64,000 nucleotides of DNA from Paraplanobispora takensis (lineage in GTDB: Bacteria > Actinomycetota > Actinomycetes > Streptosporangiales > Streptosporangiaceae), in NCBI RefSeq assembly GCF_016863195.1, contig NZ_BOOK01000051.1, forward strand, positions 20,744 through 84,743. The letters run 5' to 3'. Shown one piece after another: positions 1 to 10,088 of the stretch (its first letter is position 1; each line of letters begins with the position of its first letter). A program made the translations under genes and the position numbers. The notes under the pieces were generated by a model that did no database searches, was not told where the DNA came from, and worked only from the letters and a program-made list of their open reading frames with translations.

Positions 1-489
1 TCTCCAGCTCGATGACGTCCTCGCGCAGGCCGAGCAGCTCGACCACGTCGGCGCCGATGGGCGTGCCCTCGGGCAGCACCATGATGCCGGAGTGGTCCTC
101 GCCCAGGCCCAGCTCGCGCTCGGAGCAGATCATGCCCTCGGACATGCGCCCGTAGGTCTTGCGCGCGCCGACCTCGAAGCCGCCGGGCAGCACGCCGCCG
201 GGCAGCACGACCGGCACCCGGTCACCGGCGACGAAGTTGGTCGCGCCGCACACGATCTGGCGCGGGGCGGCCTCGCCCACCTCGACCTGGCAGTGCCGGA
301 TGGGCTTCTTGAAGCCCTCCAGCTCCTCGATGGACAGCACCTCGCCGACGACGACGTTCTTGACGTCGTGGCCGTAGGAGGTGACGGCCTCCAGCTTGAG
401 GCCGGCGGCGGTGAGCTTGTCGGCGATCTCGTGGGCGGTGACGGCGGGGAGATCGACATACTCCCGCAGCCATGAAAGCGGGACCTTCA

Positions 490-490
<1 letters not shown>
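1..490 (-). CDS. pheT: Phenylalanine-tRNA ligase beta subunit, N-terminal part (cut by window edge)
   Basis: This is the first 163 codons of the beta chain of the alpha2-beta2 phenylalanyl-tRNA synthetase, which charges tRNA-Phe in the cytoplasm. The protein opens [15 protein letters not shown], the usual PheT start, and residues about 40-150 form the EMAP/tRNA-binding OB fold ([17 protein letters not shown], then CQVEVGE and [12 protein letters not shown]). The remaining B3/B4, B5 and catalytic-like domains lie outside the window. The ATG overlaps the pheS stop by one base (TGATG), so the two subunits are translationally coupled, as expected for a fixed-stoichiometry complex. Nothing looks damaged; the truncation is only the window edge. 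Confidence 0.96.
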
Positions 491-2797
<2,307 letters not shown>

Positions 2798-2848
2798 GAC
2801 CCCGCCTCCTCGACGCTACAACGCCGACAATAGCGGGTTTTCCGTGTT

Positions 2849-3682
2849 CTACGGCAGGTTCGGAGCCGGGCTCTGGGTGCCCGCGGCCCGCTGGGACCGG
2901 GCAGATGCGTACAGACACACCGCGGCGGCCGTGGCCAGGTTGAGGCTCTCGGCCCGCCCGTAGATCGGCACGCGGACGACGTCGTCGGCGAGCTCCAGGA
3001 TCTCCTTCGGCAGCCCCCACGCCTCGTTGCCGAAGATCCACGCGGTCGGCCCGGACAGGTCGACGTCGTCCAGGGTGTGCTCGCCCGCGCCGTCGGCGGC
3101 CAGCACGCGCAGCCCGGCGTCCTTCAGCGCCCGTACGGCCTGCGCCACCGGGGCCCCCGTGACGACCGGGAGGTGGAAAAGGCTGCCGGCGCTGGCCCGC
3201 ACGCACTTGCCGTTGTAGGGGTCCACGGAGGCGTCGGTGAAGACGACCGTGTCGGCGCCCGCGGCGTCGGCCGCGCGCAGCACGGTGCCGGCGTTGCCGG
3301 GGTCGCGGACGTGGGCCAGGACTGCCGCCAGGCGGGTCTCGCCGGTGAGCGCGCGCTCCAGCGGCACGTGCACGAACCGGCACACGGCCAGCAGGCCCTG
3401 CGGGGTGACCGTCTGGGCGAGCTCGGCCATGACCTCGCCGCTGGCCCGGTGGACGGGGATCCCGGCGTCCCGGGCGGCGGCGACGAGCTCGGCGTGCCGG
3501 CTCTCGGCCTCCGCCGTGGTGAACAGCTCGGCGACCACGTCGTCCAGCGCCAGGGCCTCGCGCACCGCCTGCGGCCCCTCGGCCAGGAAGGACCGGTCAC
3601 GGTCGCGGAAGGCCCGCTTGGTCAGCCTGCGCGCGGCCTTGACCCGCGGCGACTTGATGTTGGTCAGTTCAGACCCCGCCAT
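2849..3682 (-). CDS. TrmH/SpoU-family RNA 2'-O-methyltransferase
   Basis: This 277-residue SAM-dependent methyltransferase belongs to the SPOUT (trefoil-knot) superfamily that 2'-O-methylates ribose in rRNA or tRNA. An N-terminal substrate-binding domain (about 1-105, with FLAEGPQAVREAL) is followed by the knot. Motif 1 is VRDPGNAGTVLRAADAAG, motif 2 WIFGNEAWGLP, and motif 3 VPIYGRAESLNLATAAAVCL. The ATG start has AAGGA five bases upstream. It sits just after rplT, as the gene called tsnR does in mycobacteria. The exact target nucleotide cannot be read from sequence; a 23S rRNA position is the usual assumption. A strong hairpin separates it from rplT, so it may be transcribed partly by read-through. 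Confidence 0.92.
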   Translation of the reverse strand: MAGSELTNIKSPRVKAARRLTKRAFRDRDRSFLAEGPQAVREALALDDVVAELFTTAEAESRHAELVAAARDAGIPVHRASGEVMAELAQTVTPQGLLAVCRFVHVPLERALTGETRLAAVLAHVRDPGNAGTVLRAADAAGADTVVFTDASVDPYNGKCVRASAGSLFHLPVVTGAPVAQAVRALKDAGLRVLAADGAGEHTLDDVDLSGPTAWIFGNEAWGLPKEILELADDVVRVPIYGRAESLNLATAAAVCLYASARSQRAAGTQSPAPNLP

Positions 3683-3713
3683 ATCCGTCCTTCGAGAAGC
3701 CCAAGAATGCGAA

Positions 3714-3745
3714 CGCGGCCCACAGCGTGATCGCTGTGGGCCGCG
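3714..3745 (-). terminator. Hairpin terminator or attenuator after rplT
   Basis: A perfect 14-bp inverted repeat (CGCGGCCCACAGCG with its complement) closes on the tetraloop TGAT. It lies 67 bases beyond the rplT stop and 31 bases before the methyltransferase start. The bases that follow on the minus strand (TTCGCATTCTT) are only moderately T-rich, so termination may be partial and leave read-through into the next gene. Confidence 0.75.
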
Positions 3746-3812
3746 TGCCGTACGGAACCGGACCCGCCCGGATGCCGGCGTGCCCGCGAAGGTCCGCAGG
3801 CGCCCGGCGCGG

Positions 3813-4196
3813 TTACTGAGCGACCGGGGCGTTCACGTTGGCCGGGAGCGCCTTCTTGGCGGACTCGACCAGGGTGGCGAACGTGGCGGCGTCGTTGACC
3901 GCGAGGTCGGCCAGGATCTTGCGGTCGACGTGGATCTCCGCCAGGCGCAGGCCCTGGATGAGCCGGTTGTAGGTGATGCCGTTCTGACGGGCAGCGGCGT
4001 TGATGCGCTGGATCCACAGACGGCGGAAGGTGCCCTTGCGGTCCTTGCGGTCGCGGTAGGCGTAGGTCATCGAGTGGAGCATCTGCTCCTTGGCCTTGCG
4101 GTACAGACGCGACCGCTGACCCCGGTAGCCGCTCGCCCGCTCGAGAACGACCCTGCGCTTCTTCTTGGCGTTGATCGCCCGCTTCACGCGTGCCAT
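3813..4196 (-). CDS. rplT: 50S ribosomal protein L20
   Basis: L20 is a primary-binding protein of the 50S subunit, needed for early assembly of 23S rRNA domain I. The 127-residue product starts [15 protein letters not shown] and has the typical basic helical body with [15 protein letters not shown] and TYNRLIQGL. In several bacteria L20 also represses its own operon by binding leader or intergenic RNA. The gene ends the infC-rpmI-rplT operon and lies 22 bases after rpmI. The length matches actinobacterial L20, whose C-terminus is slightly longer than the E. coli protein. Confidence 0.98.
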   Translation of the reverse strand: MARVKRAINAKKKRRVVLERASGYRGQRSRLYRKAKEQMLHSMTYAYRDRKDRKGTFRRLWIQRINAAARQNGITYNRLIQGLRLAEIHVDRKILADLAVNDAATFATLVESAKKALPANVNAPVAQ

Positions 4197-4218
4197 GTGT
4201 ATCTATCTCCCCGGGTCG

Positions 4219-4413
4219 TTACTTAGCGAGCAGCTTCTTGATCTTCTTGGAGTCGGCGTCGGACAGCACGACCTCGGGCTTGAGACGGCGCGTCAGGGTG
4301 GACGACTTCCACTCGTTGTAGTGCGCGCGGTTGGCGCGGCGGCGCTTGATCTTGCCAGAACCGGTGATCCGGAACCGCTTCTTCGCACCACTGTGCGTCT
4401 TCATCTTCGGCAT
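4219..4413 (-). CDS. rpmI: 50S ribosomal protein L35
   Basis: L35 is a small basic 50S protein. The 64-residue product begins [20 protein letters not shown] and continues with [10 protein letters not shown], both hallmark L35 motifs. It sits between infC and rplT as in most bacteria. The 130-base spacer from infC is long for this operon and contains two hairpins, so translation or transcription may be adjusted here. Confidence 0.98.
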   Translation of the reverse strand: MPKMKTHSGAKKRFRITGSGKIKRRRANRAHYNEWKSSTLTRRLKPEVVLSDADSKKIKKLLAK

Positions 4414-4483
4414 CTCAGCCGTCTCTCCCTCGATCGTGCCGATGTCCCGGGCCGGTAACCCAAGTCAAGGGCATGCCTGACTG

Positions 4484-4535
4484 CGAGACCGGACCCGGTC
4501 TCGGATTCTTCTCGCGGCTGCCTGAGCGTTCAGGC
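4484..4535 (-). promoter_or_regulatory. Two hairpins in the infC-rpmI spacer
   Basis: Just after the infC stop the spacer holds two inverted repeats: GCCTGA/TCAGGC with loop GCGT (4520-4535) and CGAGACC/GGTCTCG (4484-4503). Neither is followed by a T-run. They may be mRNA-stabilising structures or a site for regulation of rpmI-rplT. That role is inference; only the pairing is seen. Confidence 0.4.
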
Positions 4536-4543
4536 TATGCGAG

Positions 4544-5173
4544 TCACTCCTGCGGAGCGGACGCCTCGTCGGCCACAGCCGTGTCGACCGGCGTCTCACG
4601 CTCCGCGGACTCCTCGTCGCGCCGCGTCCTGGCCGCCGCCTTCTCGGCCTTGGCCTCGGCCTTCTTCTTGTGCGGCCCGATCACCATGATCATGTTTCGG
4701 CCGTCCTGCTTGGGCTGGGACTCCACGAAACCGAGGTCCGTGACGTCCTCCGCCAGCCGCTGCAGGAGCCGGAAGCCCAGCTCGGGACGGGACTGCTCTC
4801 GTCCGCGGAACATGATGGTGACCTTGACCTTGTCCCCCGCCTTGAGGAACCGCACCACGTGACCCTTCTTGGTCTCGTAGTCGTGCGGGTCGATCTTCGG
4901 CCGGAGCTTGATCTCCTTGATGATCGTGTACGCCTGGTTGCGACGCGCCTCGCGTGCCTTCATGGCGGACTCGTACTTGAACTTGCCGTAGTCCATGAGC
5001 TTGCACACGGGCGGGCGAGCCGTGGCCGCGACCTCCACGAGGTCGAGGTCGGCCTCCTGAGCCAGCTTCAGAGCATCGCCGATGGAGACGATGCCCACCT
5101 GTTCGCCGTTCGGGCCTACGAGGCGGACCTCGGGCACACGAATACGGTCGTTGATGCGGGGCTCGGCGCTGAT
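4544..5173 (-). CDS. infC: Translation initiation factor IF-3 (non-AUG start ATC)
   Basis: IF3 binds the 30S subunit, keeps it free of 50S and proofreads the start codon and initiator tRNA. The frame contains the whole N-domain ([20 protein letters not shown], then [18 protein letters not shown]), the linker [14 protein letters not shown] and the C-domain ([16 protein letters not shown]). A Lys/Ala/Glu-rich tail of about 30 residues follows, as is common in actinobacteria. I place the start at the ATC codon 5171-5173 because the conserved [12 protein letters not shown] lies upstream of the first GTG (5137) and AGGAGG stands four bases before ATC. No ATG or GTG occurs between the two points. 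Rare start codons on infC (AUU in E. coli) are the known basis of IF3 autoregulation. The predicted product is 209 aa. Confidence 0.95.
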   Translation of the reverse strand: MSAEPRINDRIRVPEVRLVGPNGEQVGIVSIGDALKLAQEADLDLVEVAATARPPVCKLMDYGKFKYESAMKAREARRNQAYTIIKEIKLRPKIDPHDYETKKGHVVRFLKAGDKVKVTIMFRGREQSRPELGFRLLQRLAEDVTDLGFVESQPKQDGRNMIMVIGPHKKKAEAKAEKAAARTRRDEESAERETPVDTAVADEASAPQE

Positions 5174-5177
5174 GGGG

Positions 5178-5183
5178 CCTCCT
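5178..5183 (-). promoter_or_regulatory. Ribosome binding site that fixes the infC ATC start
   Basis: AGGAGG reads on the minus strand four bases before the ATC codon. It is far (more than 35 bases) from the next possible GTG start, which has no such site. It therefore decides the start in favour of ATC. Confidence 0.8.
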
Positions 5184-5470
5184 AGGTTGCGATCCGCTGC
5201 CGCCCTTGGGGGCGGCTGCCACGTGCTCGATCGTGCCGGGAGATCACACGCCGGTGCATCCGTTCACCGGATGCGAAACGCGAATTGCCCCGCACGTCGC
5301 GCATGCGGGGCCACTTGAGCTCACAACCTCGAAGCCGTAAGCTCCCCGGTTTCACCCGGTGTGATCCTTGACCTGCCGACTGATAGCCGACCAGGTGGGA
5401 GGGGAACCTCCGCTTGCGCGTCCGGCAGGCATGCCGGACCGATCGAGTAGCTACGTTACCACAACGGGGA
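5184..5470 (-). promoter_or_regulatory. Structured infC leader region with a candidate promoter
   Basis: This gene-free stretch holds several inverted repeats. GTCCGGCA/TGCCGGAC with loop GGCA lies at 5420-5439 and GCCCCGCA/TGCGGGGC at 5287-5311. In 5251-5274 two hairpins exclude each other: CCGGTG/CACCGG (5251-5270) and GCATCCG/CGGATGC (5256-5274). A weak minus-strand promoter may be TTCTGA, 18 bases, TAACGT, around 5454-5483. The structure suggests a long regulated 5' UTR, but which factor acts on it is unknown. Confidence 0.5.
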
Positions 5471-5489
5471 ACGGGCTCAGAATCATCCC

Positions 5490-5525
5490 TTGCCGATATG
5501 CAAATGATCGATATATAAAGATGAC
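5490..5525 (+). promoter_or_regulatory. Promoter of the PadR gene, apparently leaderless
   Basis: TTGCCG at 5490-5495 and TATAAA at 5514-5519 are separated by 18 bases; TATATA at 5512 is an alternative at 16. The -10 ends six bases before the ATG at 5526, so transcription should begin at or next to the start codon. No Shine-Dalgarno sequence is present. This stretch is strikingly AT-rich for the window and holds two CGATAT words 15 bases apart (5494, 5509) that could be part of a PadR operator. Confidence 0.55.
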
Positions 5526-5933
5526 ATGAGCGAGCGTTCGATGCAGGAGCCGACGTTCCTGATCCTGACCGCCCTCGCCGCGGCCCCCCAGCACGGCTAC
5601 GGGGTGATCTCCGACGTGCGGGAGATCTCCGGCGGCCGGGTACGGCTGCGCGCGGGCACCCTGTACGCCGCGCTGGACCGGCTGCAGGCCGAGGGCCTCA
5701 TCGCGACCGACCGGGAGGAGATCGTGGAGGGTCGTGTCCGCCGCTACTACCGGCTGACCGACGAGGGGGGCACCCGGCTGGCCGCCGAGGCCGAGCGCCT
5801 GCGCCGGCACGCCGAGGCCGCCGCCACCCGGCTGCGCGCCCGCCTGGCCGGCGGCGCCGTCTTCCTCCAGATCCCCTTCCGCCCCTCCGGTGCCCGCCGC
5901 CTGCCGGGGTTCTCCGCCGGAGGTGCGGCATGA
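5526..5933 (+). CDS. PadR-family transcriptional regulator
   Basis: This 135-residue winged-helix protein is a PadR-type repressor. Residues about 5-85 carry the family pattern: TFLILTALAAAPQHGYGVIS, then the recognition region LRAGTLYAALDRLQAEGLI and the wing RVRRYYRLTDEG. A short helical tail follows for dimerisation. Its stop overlaps the next ATG (ATGA), so it is co-translated with the membrane protein downstream. PadR proteins commonly repress their own operon and a linked membrane or transporter gene, which would fit here. The inducing signal is unknown. The promoter overlaps AT-rich repeated words in front of the gene. Confidence 0.9.
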   Translation: MSERSMQEPTFLILTALAAAPQHGYGVISDVREISGGRVRLRAGTLYAALDRLQAEGLIATDREEIVEGRVRRYYRLTDEGGTRLAAEAERLRRHAEAAATRLRARLAGGAVFLQIPFRPSGARRLPGFSAGGAA

Positions 5934-7084
5934 GCCCGCGAGAGCACTCACCCTCCGGAGCGCCCGGCGGGGAGGACGGCATGGACCGGGAGCACCCCGG
6001 CCCCGGCGGGGAGGATGACATGGGCCGGGAGCGCCCGGGTCGCGGGGAGGACGACGGCATGGGCCGGGAGCGTCCCGAGCCCGGCGGGGCCGGTCCCCTG
6101 GAGACCCGCTACCGCGGCCTCCTGCGCTGGTATCCCGCCGACCACCGGGCCCGGCACGGGGAGGAGATGGTCGGGGTGCTCATGGCCGGGGCGGAGCCCG
6201 GCCGCAGGCTGCCCGACCCCCGCGACGCCTTCGACCTCGTCCGGGGCGGCATCGCCGTACGCGCCAGGCGGTTCGTCGGGCCCGAGTCCGTCCCGCACTG
6301 GCGCGACGCGCTGAACGCCGCCGCCGTCCTGGCCCCGCTGTACCTGCTCGTTGTGAATCTTGGTCTGTCGGCCATCCCCCTGGCCGTGCTGGCCTGGTCG
6401 TCCGGGTGGGCCGTCGACGTCTACTCGCTGCTCGCTCTGGCCTGGCAGCTGGCCTACGCCCTGGTCCTGGGGCTGGCGCTGGCCGGTTCACGCCGGCTCG
6501 CCGTGGCCTGCGCCTGGATCTGGGCGGTCGGCGACACCGTGATGAAGGTGACGGCGACGGCGTTCCTCGTCGAGGAGATGGGGACGGGCGCCTTCCCCGG
6601 CGGCGTGCCCGGCATCGCCGACCACGCGCTCGACGCCTCACCCGGATTCTTCGTGGCCCTCCTGCTGACCGTCGCGCCCAGCCCCCGTGCGGGCCTCGAT
6701 CTGATCGGGCGGCGCGTCCTGCTGCGCTGGGCCGTGGCCTGCACCGTGACGCTGGCGGCCGCGGCGGTGCTGCCGCACGTCCTGGCGCCCGTGTCGGGTG
6801 AGTGGGCACCGGACGACTATCTCTACGGCATAGTCGCGCCGGCACTGATCGCCATGGCGTGGGGGGCGGGCAGCCGCACCCCCGCCGGGCTGCGGGCGGG
6901 GGCGCTCCTGGCCCCGCTGGTGCTGCTGATGTACGGCGGCGACCCGGTCCGCTACGCCGCGGAGGGCAGGTGGCCCGTCGCCCTGCTGCAGATACTTCTC
7001 GTGGCCGTCGTGTTCACCGTCGCCAGGCGCGGTTTCGCACCGTACGGCTCGGGGACCGCGGGCTCTCCCGAACGGATCACCTGA
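5930..7084 (+). CDS. PadR-linked polytopic membrane protein of unknown function
   Basis: I do not recognise a named enzyme here. The 384-residue protein has a hydrophilic N-terminus of about 45 residues built from three imperfect repeats around GMDREHPG, DMGRERPG and GMGRERPE. A conserved-looking block follows (RYRGLLRWYPADHRARHGEE, then DAFDLVRGGIAVRAR), which I have seen as the cytoplasmic head of proteins paired with PadR regulators. From about residue 125 there are roughly eight hydrophobic segments (for example AAVLAPLYLLVVNLGLSAIP and LLAPLVLLMYGGD). It overlaps padR by four bases, and the pair forms a small operon. A role in envelope stress or transport is only a guess from context. 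The true start could be one of the in-repeat ATG codons, since the repeats each contain one. Confidence 0.75.
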   Translation: MSPREHSPSGAPGGEDGMDREHPGPGGEDDMGRERPGRGEDDGMGRERPEPGGAGPLETRYRGLLRWYPADHRARHGEEMVGVLMAGAEPGRRLPDPRDAFDLVRGGIAVRARRFVGPESVPHWRDALNAAAVLAPLYLLVVNLGLSAIPLAVLAWSSGWAVDVYSLLALAWQLAYALVLGLALAGSRRLAVACAWIWAVGDTVMKVTATAFLVEEMGTGAFPGGVPGIADHALDASPGFFVALLLTVAPSPRAGLDLIGRRVLLRWAVACTVTLAAAAVLPHVLAPVSGEWAPDDYLYGIVAPALIAMAWGAGSRTPAGLRAGALLAPLVLLMYGGDPVRYAAEGRWPVALLQILLVAVVFTVARRGFAPYGSGTAGSPERIT

Positions 7085-7180
7085 GCAACGGCCGGAGCCC
7101 GGCCGGATCGTCCGAAGACCGGCCGGACTCCACCGTGCGAAGGGGCATCGGCCCGTCCGGGCGATACGCGTGAAGGGCGG

Positions 7181-8011
7181 TCAGCTCGTCCGGCCGGCCC
7201 GTCGGAGGATCTCGGCCTCCCCGGCCGCGCGCATCGCCTCCACCGGCACGTCGGTCCGGCCGGTCATCAGCTCGACCTGCCGAACCGCCTGGTGCAGCAG
7301 CATCGGGAAGCCGCCGACCACGGTCCCGCCCGCCTCCGCCACGGCGCCGGCCAGGCGGGTCGGCCAGGGGGCGTAGACGACGTCGAAGACCACCGGGACC
7401 CGGCCGGCCACCAGGTCGGCGAAGCCGTCGGCCGCGCCCGAGGGCAGGGTCGAGACGACCAGGTCGACGTCCAGAACGGTGTCGATCTTGTCGAAGGTCT
7501 GCACGGTCAGGGCCGTGCCCAGCCGCTCGGCCACCTCGGCCGTCTCCCCCGCCCTGCCCGGGTCGCGCACCACCAGGGTCGCCTCGCCCAGGCCCAGTTC
7601 GCGCAGGGCCGCCAAGGTGGAGGCGGCGGTCGCGCCCCCGCCGAGGATCGCCGCCGACCGGGGCCGGGCCGCGCCCGCCTCCGTCAGCGCCCGCACGATG
7701 CCGTGGACGTCGGTGTTCTCGCCGTGCCGGGCCCCGTCGCGCAGGACCACGGTGTTGGCCCCGCCCACCTCGACGACCGGCTCCGAGACGGTGTCCAGCA
7801 GCGGCAGCACGGCCCGCTTGAGCGGCATCGTCAGCGACAGCCCCGCCCAGTCCGGGCCGAGCCCGCCGAGCAGACCGGGCAGGCCGGTCTCCTCGCACTC
7901 GATCGCCTCGTAGCTCCAGTCGTCCAGGCCGAGCGCCCGGTAGGCGGCGCGGTGCAGGTACGGCGAGAGCGAGTGGGCGATCGGGGAGCCCAGAACCGCG
8001 GCGCGGCTCAC
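7181..8011 (-). CDS. aroE: Shikimate dehydrogenase
   Basis: AroE reduces 3-dehydroshikimate to shikimate with NADPH in the aromatic amino-acid pathway. The 276-residue protein shows the substrate site GSPIAHSLSPYLHRAAY, the catalytic-lysine segment SLTMPLK, GANTVV and ENTDVHG, then the nucleotide-binding loop GGGATAASTL. The usual NRT motif after the second strand reads VRD here, which might alter cofactor preference. The C-terminal motif GGFPMLLHQAVRQVELMTG is intact. The GTG start overlaps the mltG stop by four bases (GTGA), so it is translationally coupled. The alaS-ruvX-mltG-aroE order is the standard actinobacterial arrangement. Confidence 0.94.
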   Translation of the reverse strand: MSRAAVLGSPIAHSLSPYLHRAAYRALGLDDWSYEAIECEETGLPGLLGGLGPDWAGLSLTMPLKRAVLPLLDTVSEPVVEVGGANTVVLRDGARHGENTDVHGIVRALTEAGAARPRSAAILGGGATAASTLAALRELGLGEATLVVRDPGRAGETAEVAERLGTALTVQTFDKIDTVLDVDLVVSTLPSGAADGFADLVAGRVPVVFDVVYAPWPTRLAGAVAEAGGTVVGGFPMLLHQAVRQVELMTGRTDVPVEAMRAAGEAEILRRAGRTS

Positions 8012-9171
8012 CCGTTGCCCCGGTTCTTCTCGAACTCGGCCTTGAGCCTGAGGAACTCCGACTCGGTGGAGGCGAACTTGGTGATGCCCCGGCTGGGGTC
8101 GGTGGTGACGAACCAGATCCAGTCGCCCTTGGCCGGCTTGAGCGCGGCCTGGATGGCGTGGTCGCCGGGGTTGGAGATCGGGCCGGGGGGCAGGCCGATC
8201 CTGCGGTAGGTGTTGTAGGGCGACTTGCTCTCCAGCTCGGCGTTGGTCGCGGCGATGCCGTACCTGTTGAGCCCGTAGAAGAGCGTGCTGTCCATCTCCA
8301 GCTTCCGCCCCTCCTGGAGGCGGTTGTAGATCACACGCGCGATCTTGCCCATGTCGTCGACGCTGCCGGACTCGGCCTGCACGATGCTGGCGATGATCAT
8401 GATCTCGTGGGGGGTACGGCCCAGCGTCTTGGACTCGGCCACCAGCCGGTCCTTCTCCGCGGTCTGGTTGAAGCGGTCGACCATCGCGGTGAGGATGTCG
8501 GCCGCCGACATCTTGGGGGTGACGTCGTAGGTGGCCGGGAAGGCGTAGCCCTCCAGCCTGCCCTTGGCGTAGGCGGGCAGGCCCAGGGCCGCGGTGTCCT
8601 TGGCCGCCGCCTGGAACTCCTTGAGCGGCTTGCCGGTCGCCTTGGCCAGGGTGCTCAGGGTGTCGGACAGGCGCAGCCCCTCCTTGAGGGTGACCCGGTC
8701 CAGCAGCTGCTTGCTCGGGTCGAGCAGCTCGACGGCGGCGGCGGCCGACATCTGCTTGCGCAGGGTGTAGACGCCGGGCTGCAGGGAGGAGCTCTTGCCC
8801 GCCTCGGCGATGGCCTCGGTGAAGGCGCGGGCGCTCTTGACCACGCCCTGCTCCTCCAGGGTCCGGGCGACGTCGGAGGCGCTCTGCCCCTGCTTGATCT
8901 CCACCGTGACCTCACCGGTGCCCGAACCGGTGTAGTCCTCGACGGTCACCACGCCGCGCAGCCACGTGTAGCCGTAGTAACCGGCTCCGCCGAGGCCGCC
9001 CACCAGCACGATGACGGCCAGCATCGGGGCCAGGAAGCCGCCCTTGTTGCGGCGGCGCCTGCGACGGCGGCCACGCCTGCCGTCACGTCCCGAGGACGCG
9101 CGGGATCCGCGCCTCGCTCGACCATCGTCGTTGTCGGCGCCGACCAGGAAGTCCATGTCTAGATCGTTCAT
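8008..9171 (-). CDS. mltG: Endolytic peptidoglycan transglycosylase MltG (YceG-like)
   Basis: MltG cleaves nascent glycan strands at the membrane and is thought to set their length. The N-terminus is cytoplasmic and extremely arginine-rich ([14 protein letters not shown]). A single membrane segment follows (about 50-70, MLAVIVLVGGLGGAGYYGY), then a LysM-like region and the YceG domain. Signature stretches are LEGYAFPATYDV, IIASIVQAESG with the catalytic glutamate, and SPYNTYRRIGLPPGPISNPG. I chose the ATG at 9171 (387 aa); a TTG at 9186 is in frame, but GGGAG sits only one base before it and 16 before the ATG, so neither start is ideal. It is followed by aroE with a four-base overlap. Confidence 0.93.
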   Translation of the reverse strand: MNDLDMDFLVGADNDDGRARRGSRASSGRDGRRGRRRRRRRNKGGFLAPMLAVIVLVGGLGGAGYYGYTWLRGVVTVEDYTGSGTGEVTVEIKQGQSASDVARTLEEQGVVKSARAFTEAIAEAGKSSSLQPGVYTLRKQMSAAAAVELLDPSKQLLDRVTLKEGLRLSDTLSTLAKATGKPLKEFQAAAKDTAALGLPAYAKGRLEGYAFPATYDVTPKMSAADILTAMVDRFNQTAEKDRLVAESKTLGRTPHEIMIIASIVQAESGSVDDMGKIARVIYNRLQEGRKLEMDSTLFYGLNRYGIAATNAELESKSPYNTYRRIGLPPGPISNPGDHAIQAALKPAKGDWIWFVTTDPSRGITKFASTESEFLRLKAEFEKNRGNG

Positions 9172-9186
9172 AGATGCGCTGGCCAA

Positions 9187-9537
9187 TCTCCCGGTGCGGA
9201 CGGCCCGGCGTCAAGAGAGTGTGCCAAACCATGGGGGTTCACCGATGCAAACGTGCCGGTGCCGCGTGCCTCTGGTCTCGGTCCTCCGGGGCGTACCGCC
9301 TCGCGTGACGGGACGGGGAGCCCTCCGCCGGGCATCAGATCCGCCCGCGGTGGTCGCTCGACTCTTCCCGGATTGTCACAAACTCACTCTCTTTGTCAGT
9401 GAATTTCGTGATTCTATGCTCCAAATTATCAACGGCAAACCGGGCCAACCAGCGCGTTCAGCGCAACGACCTGGTGACCAGCGGGTTCTCTCCCGCAATC
9501 GTGTGATCTTTCCCACGGCCGGGGCGCGATCCGCCGG
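9187..9537. other. Gene-free spacer between ruvX and mltG with an AT-rich island
   Basis: No coding region is supported here on either strand. Positions about 9371-9440 are much more AT-rich than anything nearby and carry promoter-like words on both strands. The rest is ordinary GC-rich sequence. If mltG is transcribed from this island, its mRNA would have a leader of more than 200 bases. Confidence 0.6.
9411..9438 (-). promoter_or_regulatory. Candidate promoter for mltG-aroE
   Basis: On the minus strand TTGCCG (9438-9433), 16 bases, then TAGAAT (9416-9411) match a housekeeping promoter well. A plus-strand pair TTGTCA (9393-9398), 16 bases, TATGCT (9415-9420) overlaps it. The -35 hexamer is the same as at the padR promoter. 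Which of the two is active cannot be told. Confidence 0.45.
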
Positions 9538-10014
9538 TCACCGGCCGGGCCGGTCGCCCGGCGGCGGTACGGCGGGCCGTCCCGGCGGCGCCCCCGTGGC
9601 CCGCTCGGCGTCCAGGGCCGCCTGCAGCAGCACCACGGCCGCCGCCTGGTCCACCACGTCGCGCTGGTTCTTCGCCCGCACACCGCTGGCCCGCAGACTC
9701 TGCTGCGCGGTGACCGTGGTCAGCCGCTCGTCGAACAGCCGGACCGGGACCGGGTCCAGCCGGGCCGCGACGCGGGCCGCGAAGGCCCGGGCGAGCTCGG
9801 CCGCCTGCCCCTCGCGGCCGGACAGCGAGGTCGGCAGGCCGACCACGATCTCGATGGCCTCGTGCTCGGCCGCGATCTGCGCGATCCGCTCCAGGTCGCC
9901 CTTGCCGCGCCGTACGGTCTCGACCGGTGTGGCCAGCAGCCCCGAGGGGTCGCTGCGGGCCACGCCGATCCGGACCGAGCCGACGTCCACGCCCAGGCGT
10001 GTGCCGTTCCTCAT
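9538..10014 (-). CDS. ruvX: Putative pre-16S rRNA nuclease RuvX/YqgF
   Basis: This RNase H-fold protein of the YqgF family is implicated in 16S rRNA 5'-end maturation. Earlier it was annotated as a Holliday-junction resolvase. The conserved acidic sites are in [14 protein letters not shown], the strand [12 protein letters not shown], and [10 protein letters not shown]. The C-terminus has [17 protein letters not shown], followed by a Pro-rich tail. I start it at the ATG of [12 protein letters not shown] (158 aa) with a G-rich site eight bases upstream. A longer frame adds 18 unconserved residues. It follows alaS by 74 bases and precedes mltG after the AT-rich spacer. Confidence 0.93.
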   Translation of the reverse strand: MRNGTRLGVDVGSVRIGVARSDPSGLLATPVETVRRGKGDLERIAQIAAEHEAIEIVVGLPTSLSGREGQAAELARAFAARVAARLDPVPVRLFDERLTTVTAQQSLRASGVRAKNQRDVVDQAAAVVLLQAALDAERATGAPPGRPAVPPPGDRPGR

Positions 10015-10088
10015 CGTCTTCGCCCCCTGCCCGTGAGCCGGTCCGGGCTCACGGGCGTCCTCCTTCATCGGGCAGGTAACCGGACGGG

